Assembly (NCBI RefSeq): GCF_018131005.1 | Contig: NZ_JAFCJK010000004.1 | Coordinates: 558,001-622,000, forward strand | Source of the DNA: Bradyrhizobium lablabi | GTDB taxonomy: Bacteria > Pseudomonadota > Alphaproteobacteria > Rhizobiales > Xanthobacteraceae | Direction: 5' to 3' | Length of the DNA: 64,000 nt | In this document: positions 1-8,518 of the stretch, in pieces | Numbering within the stretch: position 1 is the stretch's first letter | Layout of the letters: each line of letters begins with the position of its first letter | Program-made: the position numbers and the translations under genes | The notes under the pieces: model-generated | What the model was told of the DNA's origin: nothing | Database searches by the model: none | Seen by the model: the letters and a program-made list of their open reading frames with translations, nothing else

Positions 1-547
1 TGCCGAGGCCGCCGCCCTTGAGGTCGACGACGTTGACGAGGCCGACGAAATGCACACCGCCGGCGTCGAAGGAATACCAGCCGGCGCCCCTGGTGCCCTT
101 GCCATAGCGCTCCTTGTAGAGCTTGACCTCCTCGTCGATGAAATCGTGCTCGCCCGGCACGTAATGCACGTCGAGCTTGGCCTGCGAGATGATGCGGTCG
201 GCGTCGTCGAATTCCTTGGCCTTCGACAGGTGCGTGATGTCACCGGTGTGGATCATGAAGGCCGGCTTGGCCGGCATCGCACGGACCTTGCTGATCGCCT
301 CTTCCAGCGTACCGTTGGCGTTCGGATTGGCCGGCTTGTCGAAGCCGACATGGCTGTCGCTGATCTGCAGGAACGTCATGCCGGCTGGTTCTGCCGCCGC
401 GGCCGAACCGACGATGCCGAGCGAGCGCGGCACGCCGCCGGTGACCGTCCAGAGCACGCCGGTGCCTGCCCACGTCATGCATTCCAGCACCTTGCGCCGG
501 CTGACTCCTTGATCTTCATTGCGATGGTCGTGATCGAATCCGCTCAT
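1..547 (-). CDS. Metallophosphoesterase, Tat-exported (C-terminus off window)
   Basis: Calcineurin-like phosphoesterase expected to hydrolyse phosphate esters with a dinuclear metal centre in the periplasm. Read from 547 leftward, the protein starts MSGFDHDHRNEDQGVSRRKV and has a twin-arginine-type leader (SRRKVLE, then a weakly hydrophobic stretch ending near AAAAEPAG). The metal-site motifs follow in family order: ISDSHVG (D-x-H), IHTGDITH (GD-x-x-H) and VPGEHD, where the usual GNHD is GEHD. The start is set by ATG at 545-547 with a GGGAG-type ribosome site 8-12 bases upstream. The reading frame is open to base 1, so the C-terminal half is missing. The substrate cannot be inferred. Seen: leader and motifs. 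Inferred: export and metal dependence. Confidence 0.85.
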   Translation of the reverse strand, partial: MSGFDHDHRNEDQGVSRRKVLECMTWAGTGVLWTVTGGVPRSLGIVGSAAAAEPAGMTFLQISDSHVGFDKPANPNANGTLEEAISKVRAMPAKPAFMIHTGDITHLSKAKEFDDADRIISQAKLDVHYVPGEHDFIDEEVKLYKERYGKGTRGAGWYSFDAGGVHFVGLVNVVDLKGGGLG

Positions 548-698
548 GGCAAAGTCTCCCGTAGGCCCAGAGATTGGGTTTCCGGGGATGTGATCGGGCT
601 GGGGCGGAGCTTATTCCCGGCGGCGTTGACGATTTCGTGAGCAGCGGCGCCGATCGAGGCTCACGCCGCCTGGTGTGTAGGTCTCAGGCAAAGGTATC

Positions 699-720
699 GG
701 CGCGGTGGTATTTTCGCGCC
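699..720. promoter_or_regulatory. Inverted repeat upstream of kynA, possible operator
   Basis: GGCGCG and CGCGCC arms of 6 bp at 699-704 and 715-720, separated by an AT-richer 10-base spacer, 50 bases before the kynA start. The position is compatible with a regulator site or a leader hairpin. There is no sequence evidence for which regulator, and a 6-bp GC palindrome can occur by chance in this composition. Confidence 0.25.
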
Positions 721-769
721 GCTGACTGCAACGAGCGGGTACCATCAGCGACGTCCAGGGAGATCAGCC

Positions 770-1837
770 ATGCGTGAACCGGTCTACTATGCCGACTATC
801 TGCGGCTCGATCGGTTGTTGTCTTCGCAGCAGCCCGAAAGCGCCAGGATCGGCGTCAATGCCCACGACGAGATGCTGTTCATCATCGTCCACCAGGCCTA
901 TGAGCTGTGGTTCAAGCAGATCCTGCACGAGCTTGATCGTCTGGAAGCGGATTTCAGCACGATCCCCGTCACCGATGACGCCATGGCCCGGATCGGCCAT
1001 GGGCTGAATCGCATCCATGAGATCCTCAAGCTCTTGGTCGCACAGCTCGACGTGCTGGAGACCATGACGCCGTTCGACTTCCTCGACTTTCGCGACCTGC
1101 TGATGCCCGCATCCGGCTTCCAGTCGCTTCAGTTCCGGCTGATCGAGACGCGGCTGGGCCTGCCGGTCGAAGCGCGCATCCCGCTGGACGACAAGGCGAT
1201 CGAGGATCGCCTGTCGGAGCCCGACCGCGTGGCGCTTCGCGCCGCCGGCAACAGCCCGTCGCTATTCGATCTGCTCGACCGATGGCTCGCTCGGACGCCC
1301 TTCCTCGATTGGGGAGGCGAGACGTTTCGCGAGGCTTACCGGGCCGCGGTGGAAAGGCATCTTGCGCGGGATGCCGAGCTGGTCAGAGCCGATCCGGCGA
1401 TCCCTGAGGAAAAGCGCGAGCGCGAGCTCAAGGGCATCGCGCTCGCGCTCGAACAGTTCTCGGCGGTGTTTTCCGCTTCAGACGGCAGTGGCGGCTGGCG
1501 TCTGTCGCCGCAAGCGGTTCAGGCCGCCTTGTTCATCACGCTCTATCGCGACAAACCCGCGGTGCAGCCGGCGTTCCGCCTGCTCACCTCGCTGATGGAC
1601 ATCGACGAAACCTTGACGCTGTGGCGTTATCGTCATGCCCTGATGGTGGAGCGGATGATCGGCACGAAGATCGGCACGGGCGGCTCGTCGGGCCACGTCT
1701 ACCTGCGGACGACGGCGGAACGACATCGGATTTTTTCGGACCTGTTCCGCCTGTCGACATTCCTCATCCCCCGTTCAGCCGTGCCCGAGCTTCCGCCCGC
1801 GATCCAGGCCCAGATGAGTTTTGTGTACGCGTCATGA
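770..1837 (+). CDS. kynA: Tryptophan 2,3-dioxygenase
   Basis: Heme dioxygenase that opens the indole ring of L-tryptophan to N-formylkynurenine, the first step of the kynurenine pathway, in the cytoplasm. The family signatures are clear: YYADYLRLDRLL near residue 5, HDEMLFIIVHQAYELWFKQ near residue 36, and the C-terminal block with the heme-ligating His (LWRYRHALMVERMIG) followed by GTGGSSG. At 355 residues it is longer than the compact bacterial enzyme of about 280, mostly through the middle segment (residues 150-240). ATG 770 has an AGGGAG site upstream. The stop overlaps the next start (ATGA at 1834-1837), so the two genes are translationally coupled. Confidence 0.95.
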   Translation: MREPVYYADYLRLDRLLSSQQPESARIGVNAHDEMLFIIVHQAYELWFKQILHELDRLEADFSTIPVTDDAMARIGHGLNRIHEILKLLVAQLDVLETMTPFDFLDFRDLLMPASGFQSLQFRLIETRLGLPVEARIPLDDKAIEDRLSEPDRVALRAAGNSPSLFDLLDRWLARTPFLDWGGETFREAYRAAVERHLARDAELVRADPAIPEEKRERELKGIALALEQFSAVFSASDGSGGWRLSPQAVQAALFITLYRDKPAVQPAFRLLTSLMDIDETLTLWRYRHALMVERMIGTKIGTGGSSGHVYLRTTAERHRIFSDLFRLSTFLIPRSAVPELPPAIQAQMSFVYAS

Positions 1838-3018
1838 CCTTGCTCGATCTCACCGCTCATTTTTCAAGATTCCGCGCGGCTGCGCCCGAGCGGATCAACC
1901 TTGCCGCGCACAGCCACCATGACTGGCCCGACGTGACGTTCGCGGCGCAGCAGCAGTGCTGGCTCGACGCGGCGCGGCTCGCCGGTGACAAATGGGAGCT
2001 GGTGTTCGGCGAATTGATCCCGCGCGTGCAAGCCGGCATTATCCGCCGCCTCGGCCTGCCGGCTGCGTCGACGATCGCGGTCGCGCCCAACACGCACGAA
2101 TTCCTGCGCCGGCTCTTGTCGTGCTTCCCGGCCGGTCGTCCAATTCGCATTCTGACCAGCGACGCGGAATTCCACACAGCGCGCCGTCAGCTGGAACGCC
2201 TGGAAGAGGATGATCTGGTCGCGGTTACGCGGATACAGGCCGAGCCATTCGAAAGCTTCGCCGCGCGTTTTCATGCGGCCTGCGGAACTGGCGGACATGA
2301 CCTTGTCTTTGTCAGTCAGGTGTTCTTCACATCGTCGGCCACTTCGGGCGATCTCAGGGAACTCGTCGAAGCGGTGCCTTCGCGCGACACGTTCGTGGTG
2401 ATCGATGGCTATCACGGCTTCATGGCGCGCCCGACCGATCTCTCCGGGATCGCCGGTCGCGCTTTTTACCTGGCCGGTGGCTACAAATACGCCATGGCTG
2501 GCGAAGGCTGTTGTTTCCTGCATTGTCCACCCGGCTATGGGCCAAGACCCCGCGACACCGGCTGGTTCGCCGATTTCGGTTCGCTCGCTGCGCCTCCAGG
2601 CAAATCGGTCGGCTATCCAGAACATGGTGGGCGCTTCCTCGGCGCCACCTTCGATCCCAGCGGTCTGTACCGACTTGCCGCCGTCTTCGATTGGCTGGAC
2701 CGTGAGAGCATTACCGTCGAGCAGATCCATGCGCATGCGCGCACATTGATGGCGCGCTTCCTTGCCGGCATCGAGGCGCTTGACATCGAGGGGCTGCGGA
2801 GAGCGGATTTGATCACGCCATTCGGCGGCAATGCCGAACACGGCAATTTTCTCACCTTCCGGACGTCGCGCGCCGGGGACATCGCGGCAAAGCTTGCCGC
2901 GCTGGCGGTGCATTGCGATCACCGTGGCGACCGGCTTCGCTTCGGCTTCGGGATTTGCTCGAACGCCGACGACATTGCGCAGGCGCTCGCGCGGGTCGGG
3001 CGAGCGATGGCAGGCTGA
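1834..3018 (+). CDS. Class V aminotransferase, probable kynureninase-like enzyme
   Basis: PLP-dependent fold-type I enzyme, 394 residues. The cofactor-binding features visible are VVIDGYHGFMA (aspartate holding the PLP ring) and LAGGYKYAMAG, whose lysine should form the Schiff base. ATGA coupling to tryptophan 2,3-dioxygenase suggests it acts on kynurenine (cleavage to anthranilate and alanine). Sequence landmarks of textbook KynU are not obvious, and no kynurenine formamidase gene lies beside it, so a related class V activity remains possible. The ATG at 1834 was chosen over upstream alternative starts because the domain begins there (LTAHFSRFRAAAPERINLAA) and because of the overlap with kynA. 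Confidence 0.8.
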   Translation: MTLLDLTAHFSRFRAAAPERINLAAHSHHDWPDVTFAAQQQCWLDAARLAGDKWELVFGELIPRVQAGIIRRLGLPAASTIAVAPNTHEFLRRLLSCFPAGRPIRILTSDAEFHTARRQLERLEEDDLVAVTRIQAEPFESFAARFHAACGTGGHDLVFVSQVFFTSSATSGDLRELVEAVPSRDTFVVIDGYHGFMARPTDLSGIAGRAFYLAGGYKYAMAGEGCCFLHCPPGYGPRPRDTGWFADFGSLAAPPGKSVGYPEHGGRFLGATFDPSGLYRLAAVFDWLDRESITVEQIHAHARTLMARFLAGIEALDIEGLRRADLITPFGGNAEHGNFLTFRTSRAGDIAAKLAALAVHCDHRGDRLRFGFGICSNADDIAQALARVGRAMAG

Positions 3019-3216
3019 AGGTGGCTGCACGTCACATCCCAATGTGTGGGCAGCGCTGCGCTGTCTCGCTCAGTTCCGCGCTTGGCCTGCAATTCCTTGT
3101 CAGAATCGATGTCGTCGCGCGACAGTAGGACGCAATCGCGGATCGAATGCACCATTGAAGCCGCAAGTCTCCGAGACTATCGATCCGGTCAAAATTCGAA
3201 TCGAACGGAGGAGAGC

Positions 3217-3624
3217 ATGAGTACTGTCAACGGCGGTTGCCATTGCGGCGCCATTCGCTATGAGGTCGCGGGGCAACTCATCGTTCATGCGCTGTGTCAC
3301 TGCGCCGATTGCAGGCGTCACGCCGGCGCGCCCATGGTCGGCTGGACGACGTACGCTGAAGACGCGGTCAAGGTGACGAAGGGGCAGCCCAGGATCTACC
3401 GGTCGTCAGAAAACGGGCGGCGGCACTTTTGCGACAATTGCGGCACCGGCCTTTTCTACACCAACGCGGCCATGTTGCCCGGGATCATCGATATTCAGAG
3501 CGCGACCTGCGATGACGCCGATGCAGTGCCGGCGACGATGCATATCCAGGTCGCGGAACGTCTTCGCTGGATGGAAGACGTGCACGCGTTGCCGACCTTC
3601 GACCGCTTTCCGCCGCAGACATAG
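3217..3624 (+). CDS. GFA family (CENP-V/GFA) zinc protein
   Basis: Small protein of 135 residues of the family named after glutathione-dependent formaldehyde-activating enzyme. The zinc cysteines are in the expected pattern: C8-x-C10 in GGCHCGAIRY, C27-x-C29-x2-C32 in CHCADC, and C72-x2-C75 in FCDNCGTG. ATG 3217 is preceded by a strong GGAGGAG site. The actual substrate of most members is unknown. It sits alone between the kynA operon and an oppositely oriented GMC oxidoreductase. A second GFA gene with different flanks lies at 50.5 kb. Confidence 0.88.
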   Translation: MSTVNGGCHCGAIRYEVAGQLIVHALCHCADCRRHAGAPMVGWTTYAEDAVKVTKGQPRIYRSSENGRRHFCDNCGTGLFYTNAAMLPGIIDIQSATCDDADAVPATMHIQVAERLRWMEDVHALPTFDRFPPQT

Positions 3625-3693
3625 CGAGAACAGCCTGATCGGGACGCAGTGAACGCGGATCCGCTCGCACGAGACGATCCATTTCGTGGTGGA

Positions 3694-5334
3694 TCATCGC
3701 GCATCCTGCAGGATCATCGCTGCGCCCTTGTCGGCGATCATCGCCGTCGGCGTATTGGTGTTGCCGGAGGTGATGGTCGGCATGACCGAGGCATCGGCGA
3801 TGCGCAGCCCACGGAGTCCGTAGAAGCGCAGCCGCTCGTCGACGACGGCCATCGGATCGTTTTCCGTTCCCATCTTTGCGGTGCCGACGGGGTGGAAGAT
3901 CGTGGTGCCGATGTCCCCGGCAGCCTTCGCCAGCGCGGCATCGTCGTCGCCGACGGAGGGGCCGGGCAGGAATTCCTCGGGCCGATATTTCTCCAGCGCC
4001 TTCTGCTTCATCAACCGCCGCGTGGTGCGGATCGCATCCGCCGCAACCTGGCGGTCGTCGTCGGTCGCAAGATAGTTCGGCGCGATCGACGGCTTGTCGT
4101 CCGGCGCTGCCGAGCGGATGCGCACGGTGCCGCGCGAGGTCGGCTGCAGATTGCAGGCGCTCACCGTAATCGCGGGGAAGCGGTGCAGGGGATCGCCGAA
4201 CTTGTCGAGCGACAGCGGCTGCACGTGAAACTGGATGTTGGCGCGCGACCTCGTGGAGTCGGAGCGCGTGAAGATGCCGAGTTGCGACGGTGCCATGGTC
4301 AGCGGCCCGCGGCGGCGGAACGCGTAGTCGAGACCCATCAGGCCGCGGCGCAATAGATTGTAATAGGTCTCGTTCAGCGTGCGCACGCCGGAGACCTTGT
4401 AGATCGCACGCTGCTGCAGATGGTCCTGCAGGTTGCGGCCGATACCCTGCCGGTCGAGCACGATGTCGATGCCGAGCGGCGACAGCCATTGGGACGGGCC
4501 GATGCCGGAGCGGTGCAGCACCTCGGTCGATCCGATCGAGCCGGCGCACAGGATCACTTCGCCCCTGGTGCGCGCCTCGACCACCTCGTTGCCCTGCTTG
4601 AACAGCACGCCCGCGGCGCGGCCGCTTTCGACGATCAGGCGATCGACAAGCACATTGGTTTCCAGCCGCAGATTGGGGCGGTTCAGCACCGGCTTGAGGA
4701 AGCCGCGCGCCGCCGACCAGCGCCGGCCGCGCTTCTGGTTGACGTGGAAATAGCTCGTGCCCTCATTGTCGCCGGTGTTGAAATCGGGGATGCGCTTGAT
4801 CCCCATTTCCTCCGCGGCATCGCCGACCGCGTCGAGGATGTCCCAGGACAGGCGGGGTGCCTCGATGCGCCAGCCGCCGCCGGCACCGTGATGCTCGCTT
4901 TCTCCGAGGAAGTGGTCTTCCAGCCGTTTGAACACTGGGAGCACGTCGCTGTAGCTCCAGCCCGTGAGCCCGAGCTGCCGCCAATGGTCGTAGTCGGCGG
5001 CCTGTCCGCGCATCGAGATCATGGCGTTGATCGCCGACGAGCCGCCGATCACCTTGCCGCGCGGGTAAGCAAGTGTGCGGCCGTTCAGGCCGGGCTCGGA
5101 CTCGGTCTTGAACATCCAGTCCGAGCGCGGATTGCCGATCGCGAAGAGGTAGCCGACCGGGATGTGAAACCAGATCCAGTTGTCGTTGCCGCCCGCTTCC
5201 AGCAGCAGGACGCGATTCCTCGGATCGGCCGACAGGCGGTTGGCCATGATACAGCCGGCCGTGCCCGCGCCGACGACGATATAGTCGAAATCTCCTTCGA
5301 GCCTTCGCGGCATGCCCTCATTCCTGGCGGTCAT
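3694..5334 (-). CDS. GMC family FAD oxidoreductase (choline/alcohol dehydrogenase-like)
   Basis: Flavoenzyme of 546 residues oxidising an alcohol. The N-terminal dinucleotide fold is DYIVVGAGTAGCIMANRLS (about residues 17-35). The GMC signature GKVIGGSSAINAMISMRG is near residue 95, and the C-terminal catalytic block has the active-site histidine in FHPVGTAKMG and the second catalytic position in TSGNTNTPTAMIADKGAAMI. The substrate cannot be told from sequence: betaine-aldehyde-type choline dehydrogenases and broader alcohol dehydrogenases look alike. The first start (MTARNEGMPRR) is used; the second methionine, 7 residues on, is also possible. It is monocistronic, convergent with the GFA gene. 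Confidence 0.92.
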   Translation of the reverse strand: MTARNEGMPRRLEGDFDYIVVGAGTAGCIMANRLSADPRNRVLLLEAGGNDNWIWFHIPVGYLFAIGNPRSDWMFKTESEPGLNGRTLAYPRGKVIGGSSAINAMISMRGQAADYDHWRQLGLTGWSYSDVLPVFKRLEDHFLGESEHHGAGGGWRIEAPRLSWDILDAVGDAAEEMGIKRIPDFNTGDNEGTSYFHVNQKRGRRWSAARGFLKPVLNRPNLRLETNVLVDRLIVESGRAAGVLFKQGNEVVEARTRGEVILCAGSIGSTEVLHRSGIGPSQWLSPLGIDIVLDRQGIGRNLQDHLQQRAIYKVSGVRTLNETYYNLLRRGLMGLDYAFRRRGPLTMAPSQLGIFTRSDSTRSRANIQFHVQPLSLDKFGDPLHRFPAITVSACNLQPTSRGTVRIRSAAPDDKPSIAPNYLATDDDRQVAADAIRTTRRLMKQKALEKYRPEEFLPGPSVGDDDAALAKAAGDIGTTIFHPVGTAKMGTENDPMAVVDERLRFYGLRGLRIADASVMPTITSGNTNTPTAMIADKGAAMILQDAR

Positions 5335-5521
5335 TTTCTGCTGAGACCATTAGACCGATATCTCGTTGGCCTGAATCGGAACCTCTCCGCATTAGGCCCG
5401 AAGCTACCCGCTTACCAGACCGTGCTTTGGATCGCCAACACCCAAGCGCAAGACCCAAGCGAATGAACTGACGCGAATCTCCGCGCTGGATGTCGGGCGG
5501 AGCCAGACCTGCGCGGCCGTT

Positions 5522-6289
5522 TCATCCCGGCAGAAATGCGCTTTCGCCGCTGTCACGATCCTGAAAGACGGTCAGTTTCGTGCCGTACAGCTCTTCCAGC
5601 TGCATACGCGTGAGAACGCTGCGGATCTCGCCATCGGCAATGCGCATGCCCTGCCGGAGGAGGAACGCGCGATCGGCGGCACGCATGGCGTGGTTGGGAT
5701 CATGCGTCGTGAACAGCACGCCGTGGCCGGAGCGTCCAAGCGCGCGAATCTCATGCATCACACGCCCCTGGTTGCCGAAGTCGAGGCTCGCAGTCGGCTC
5801 ATCGAGCACGATGAATTGCGGCTCCTGCGCCAGTGCACGCGCCAGCAGCGTGAGCTGTCGCTCGCCGCCGGAAATCTCGGTGGAGGGCCGGTCAGCCAGA
5901 TGGGCGATGCCGAGGCGCTCGAGCATGCGCGCGGCGATCGCGCGATCGGCGGCAGTTGGTCGGCTGAACAGGCTACCATGCGCGGTGCGTCCCATCAGGA
6001 CCACGGTCTCGACCGTGAAGGCGAACGTCGCCGTATGTGATTGCGGGACGTAGGCGATGCGCCGCGCCCGCTCGCGACTGGTGAAGCTCGCGAGTGGTCG
6101 GCCACCGAGCTCGATCTCCCCGCCCTTGGGCGGCAGCAGACCGAGCAGCGTCTTGAGCAGTGTGGTCTTGCCGCCGCCGTTCGGGCCGAGCAGCGCTAAC
6201 ACCTCGCCCGATTTCAGTGAAATGTCGAGCTGGGTCCCGACCACCCGGTCGCCATAGCCGATGGTGAGATCGCGTCCCGAGAGAGTCAT
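5522..6289 (-). CDS. ABC transporter ATPase, FecE/BtuD-type (metal-siderophore importer)
   Basis: Cytoplasmic ATPase of 255 residues that powers the importer formed with the two upstream genes. Walker A is GPNGGGKTT (about residue 35), the ABC signature is SGGERQ, Walker B is FIVLDEPTASLDF and the H-loop is FTTHDPNHA. The start codon overlaps the permease stop by 4 bases (ATGA at 6286-6289). Together with the FecCD-type permease and the helical-backbone binding protein this is a type II importer for iron chelate, heme or cobalamin-like cargo. The sequence does not settle which, and no riboswitch or receptor gene is adjacent. Confidence 0.93.
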   Translation of the reverse strand: MTLSGRDLTIGYGDRVVGTQLDISLKSGEVLALLGPNGGGKTTLLKTLLGLLPPKGGEIELGGRPLASFTSRERARRIAYVPQSHTATFAFTVETVVLMGRTAHGSLFSRPTAADRAIAARMLERLGIAHLADRPSTEISGGERQLTLLARALAQEPQFIVLDEPTASLDFGNQGRVMHEIRALGRSGHGVLFTTHDPNHAMRAADRAFLLRQGMRIADGEIRSVLTRMQLEELYGTKLTVFQDRDSGESAFLPG

Positions 6290-7305
6290 TCCGTGGACCA
6301 GCTCTTCGCGACGCTGGTGAGCAGCCAGATAAAAAACGGCGTGCCGACCAGGGCGGTGAGGATGCCGAGCGGAATTTCGACCGCGGCCGCGGTGCGGGCA
6401 AGCGTGTCGATCAGAAGCAGAAATCCACCGCCGATCAGCGCCGCGGCAGGGATGAGCCGGCCGAAATCTGGGCCCACCAGCGTGCGCGCGATATGCGGCA
6501 CCACAAGCCCGACCCAGCCGATGATCCCTGCGGTCGCAACGCTTGCTGATGTGACCAGCGTCGCCGCTGCGACGATGGCGATGCGCAAGGGGCCAGTCGG
6601 CACTCCGAGTGCGCGCGCCTCTTCGTCAGGCAGTGACATCACGTTCATGCGCCACCTGAGTGCGAAGAGCACCAGCGTGCCGATCGCGACCGGACCGAAC
6701 AGCGGGATGAGATCGGAGGGTCCGATCGCGGCGAGGCTGCCGAGCAGCCAGAAGGTCATGGCGGGAAGCTGGTTGTACGGATCGGCCAGATACTTGATCA
6801 GGCCGACTCCAGCGCCGAGCAGCGCTCCGATGACGACGCCGGCGAGCACCAGCACCAGCACGGGGTCCCGCGCGCGGACCGCGCTTCCGACCGCGTAGAC
6901 CGCAGCGACCGCGACAAGCCCTCCGGCAAATGCCATCGCCTGTATCGCGAATACGCCAAGCGAGATGAAGATGCCGAGCACCGCACCGAGCGCCGCGCCG
7001 GACGAGGCGCCGAGTATGTCGGGCGAGACCAGAGGATTGCGGAACAGGCCCTGGAAGGCGGTGCCTGCGACCGCGAGCGCCGCGCCGACGAGGCCAGCCG
7101 CGACGATGCGGGGCCCGCGAACCTGCCAGATCACGTTTTCGACCGCGGGCGGTACGTTCGGCGCGTGACCGGTCAGCTTCGCGGCGAGGACAGCGAAGAG
7201 ATCGCCAAGACCGACTGGATAACGCCCGACGGTGAATGCAAGCAGCAATGCGGCGACGAGGACCAGGAACGAGATCAGGAAGCCGGGGACGCTGGAGCGA
7301 GCCAT
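6286..7305 (-). CDS. FecCD family ABC permease
   Basis: Integral membrane permease of 339 residues with about ten hydrophobic segments. The first is VPGFLISFLVLVAALLLAF. The family-typical ending GIIGWVGLVVPHIARTLVGP is the cytoplasmic coupling helix that docks the ATPase, and it is followed by PLGILTALVGTPFFIWLL. It lies 12 bases downstream of the binding protein gene and overlaps the ATPase gene, so all three are one transcription unit read leftward from about 8.34 kb. Confidence 0.93.
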   Translation of the reverse strand: MARSSVPGFLISFLVLVAALLLAFTVGRYPVGLGDLFAVLAAKLTGHAPNVPPAVENVIWQVRGPRIVAAGLVGAALAVAGTAFQGLFRNPLVSPDILGASSGAALGAVLGIFISLGVFAIQAMAFAGGLVAVAAVYAVGSAVRARDPVLVLVLAGVVIGALLGAGVGLIKYLADPYNQLPAMTFWLLGSLAAIGPSDLIPLFGPVAIGTLVLFALRWRMNVMSLPDEEARALGVPTGPLRIAIVAAATLVTSASVATAGIIGWVGLVVPHIARTLVGPDFGRLIPAAALIGGGFLLLIDTLARTAAAVEIPLGILTALVGTPFFIWLLTSVAKSWSTE

Positions 7306-7317
7306 TGCGGCAGCGTA

Positions 7318-8337
7318 TCACCCGCGGCCCTGGAGCACACCGTCGATATCGGCATCGGACGGAGTCACGTGATAAAACCGCGAATAGAAGTCGCGAGCCA
7401 GGGCGCGAATGTCCTCGTCGAAATGATCGGGATAGAAGATCTTTGCCAGCCACCAGAGCCCGATCAGCCGGTTGACCGATGGCGGAAAATCGACCCATCC
7501 GAACGGAAGCTTGGGCGACAGGTGGACGCGGCCGGTGCGCACGGCCTGGATCTGCGCCCATTGCGGATCCTTAGCGACATTTGCCGCAAAGTCGCGGTCG
7601 ATGGTGACGATGACCTGAGGATCCCAGACGAGCACCTGTTCGATCGACACCGTGGCGAGCCCGCCGCGCTGTTCGGCTGCGACGTTGCGCGCGCCGAGGA
7701 ATTCGATTGTCTCCACATTGATCGAGCCGCCGAGCCCTGTCTCCAGCCCCCGCGGTCCACGCGCGTAAAACACGCGCGGGCGCTCCTGATCCGGGATCCG
7801 ATTGACCCTCGACTGAATCGTGGTGAGCGTGCGCTCCGTGAAGCTCGCGAGCGGCTCCGCGTCGCGGTGCGTCAGCGCACCGAGCAGGCGATAAGTGGAC
7901 GCGATCGCCTCGAAGCGGCCATCGAGCAGAGCATAGGGGATTCCCGTCTGCTCCTGCACGCGGGCGGCAAGTGAGGCGAAGGTCGGTGCCGTCGAGCCGA
8001 CATCGAGGATGAGATCGGGCTTCAACGCCAACACCGACTCGAGGTTGGCGGTGTTGCCGCGGCCCGTGAGACGGCCGACCTCGGGTCGTCTGCAGACGTC
8101 GGGCAGCAGGAACGCGCATTCCTCTGCGCGGTTGGCGCGCGGCCAGCCGAGCAGGAGATCCGGCGCCAGCGTGTAGAGCAGGATCGCAGCCGGCGGCCCC
8201 GCCGGAAATACCCGGCTGACAGTCTCGGGAATCGTGATCGCGCGGCCGGCCGCGTCGGTGATCTCACCCGCACGCGCGCGCGGCGCCGCGAGAAGCATTG
8301 CGGAGGCGGCGAGCAGGGTGCGTCGGGTGAGATTCAT
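7318..8337 (-). CDS. Periplasmic binding protein of metal/siderophore ABC importer
   Basis: Helical-backbone metal receptor superfamily protein (PF01497-like), 339 residues. MNLTRRTLLAASAMLLAAPRAR is a leader with an RR pair compatible with Tat or Sec export, cleaved near RARAG. The mature part begins ITDAAGRAITIPETVSRVF, the usual N-terminal strand of this family. ALKPDLILDVGS, then IEQVLVWDPQVIVTIDR, mark the two lobes. The start at 8337 is preferred over an alternative 20 codons upstream because the leader begins exactly there. Cargo is unassigned (iron-chelate, heme and molybdate relatives share this fold). It is divergent from the cyclase gene at 8519. Confidence 0.88.
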   Translation of the reverse strand: MNLTRRTLLAASAMLLAAPRARAGEITDAAGRAITIPETVSRVFPAGPPAAILLYTLAPDLLLGWPRANRAEECAFLLPDVCRRPEVGRLTGRGNTANLESVLALKPDLILDVGSTAPTFASLAARVQEQTGIPYALLDGRFEAIASTYRLLGALTHRDAEPLASFTERTLTTIQSRVNRIPDQERPRVFYARGPRGLETGLGGSINVETIEFLGARNVAAEQRGGLATVSIEQVLVWDPQVIVTIDRDFAANVAKDPQWAQIQAVRTGRVHLSPKLPFGWVDFPPSVNRLIGLWWLAKIFYPDHFDEDIRALARDFYSRFYHVTPSDADIDGVLQGRG

Positions 8338-8518
8338 GACGGATGGTGGACACAGATGGCCAGAATTGGCAACCGCTCGCCGATGCGCTGATCGCATGGC
8401 GGAGCGCTTGCCCGCAGATGGCCCGACGCCCTTCCGCGATTACCGCTCACAGGTTCACAACAAAGTGCTAGGCTCCTCGTCCCGGCGACGTGTTTTGCCC
8501 GGTCGTTCGGAGGGCGCT

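Noticed and set aside
1621..1833. Upstream extension of the kynureninase-like frame into kynA
   Set aside because: The translated extension is an out-of-frame reading of kynA; the ATGA overlap at 1834 gives a natural start.
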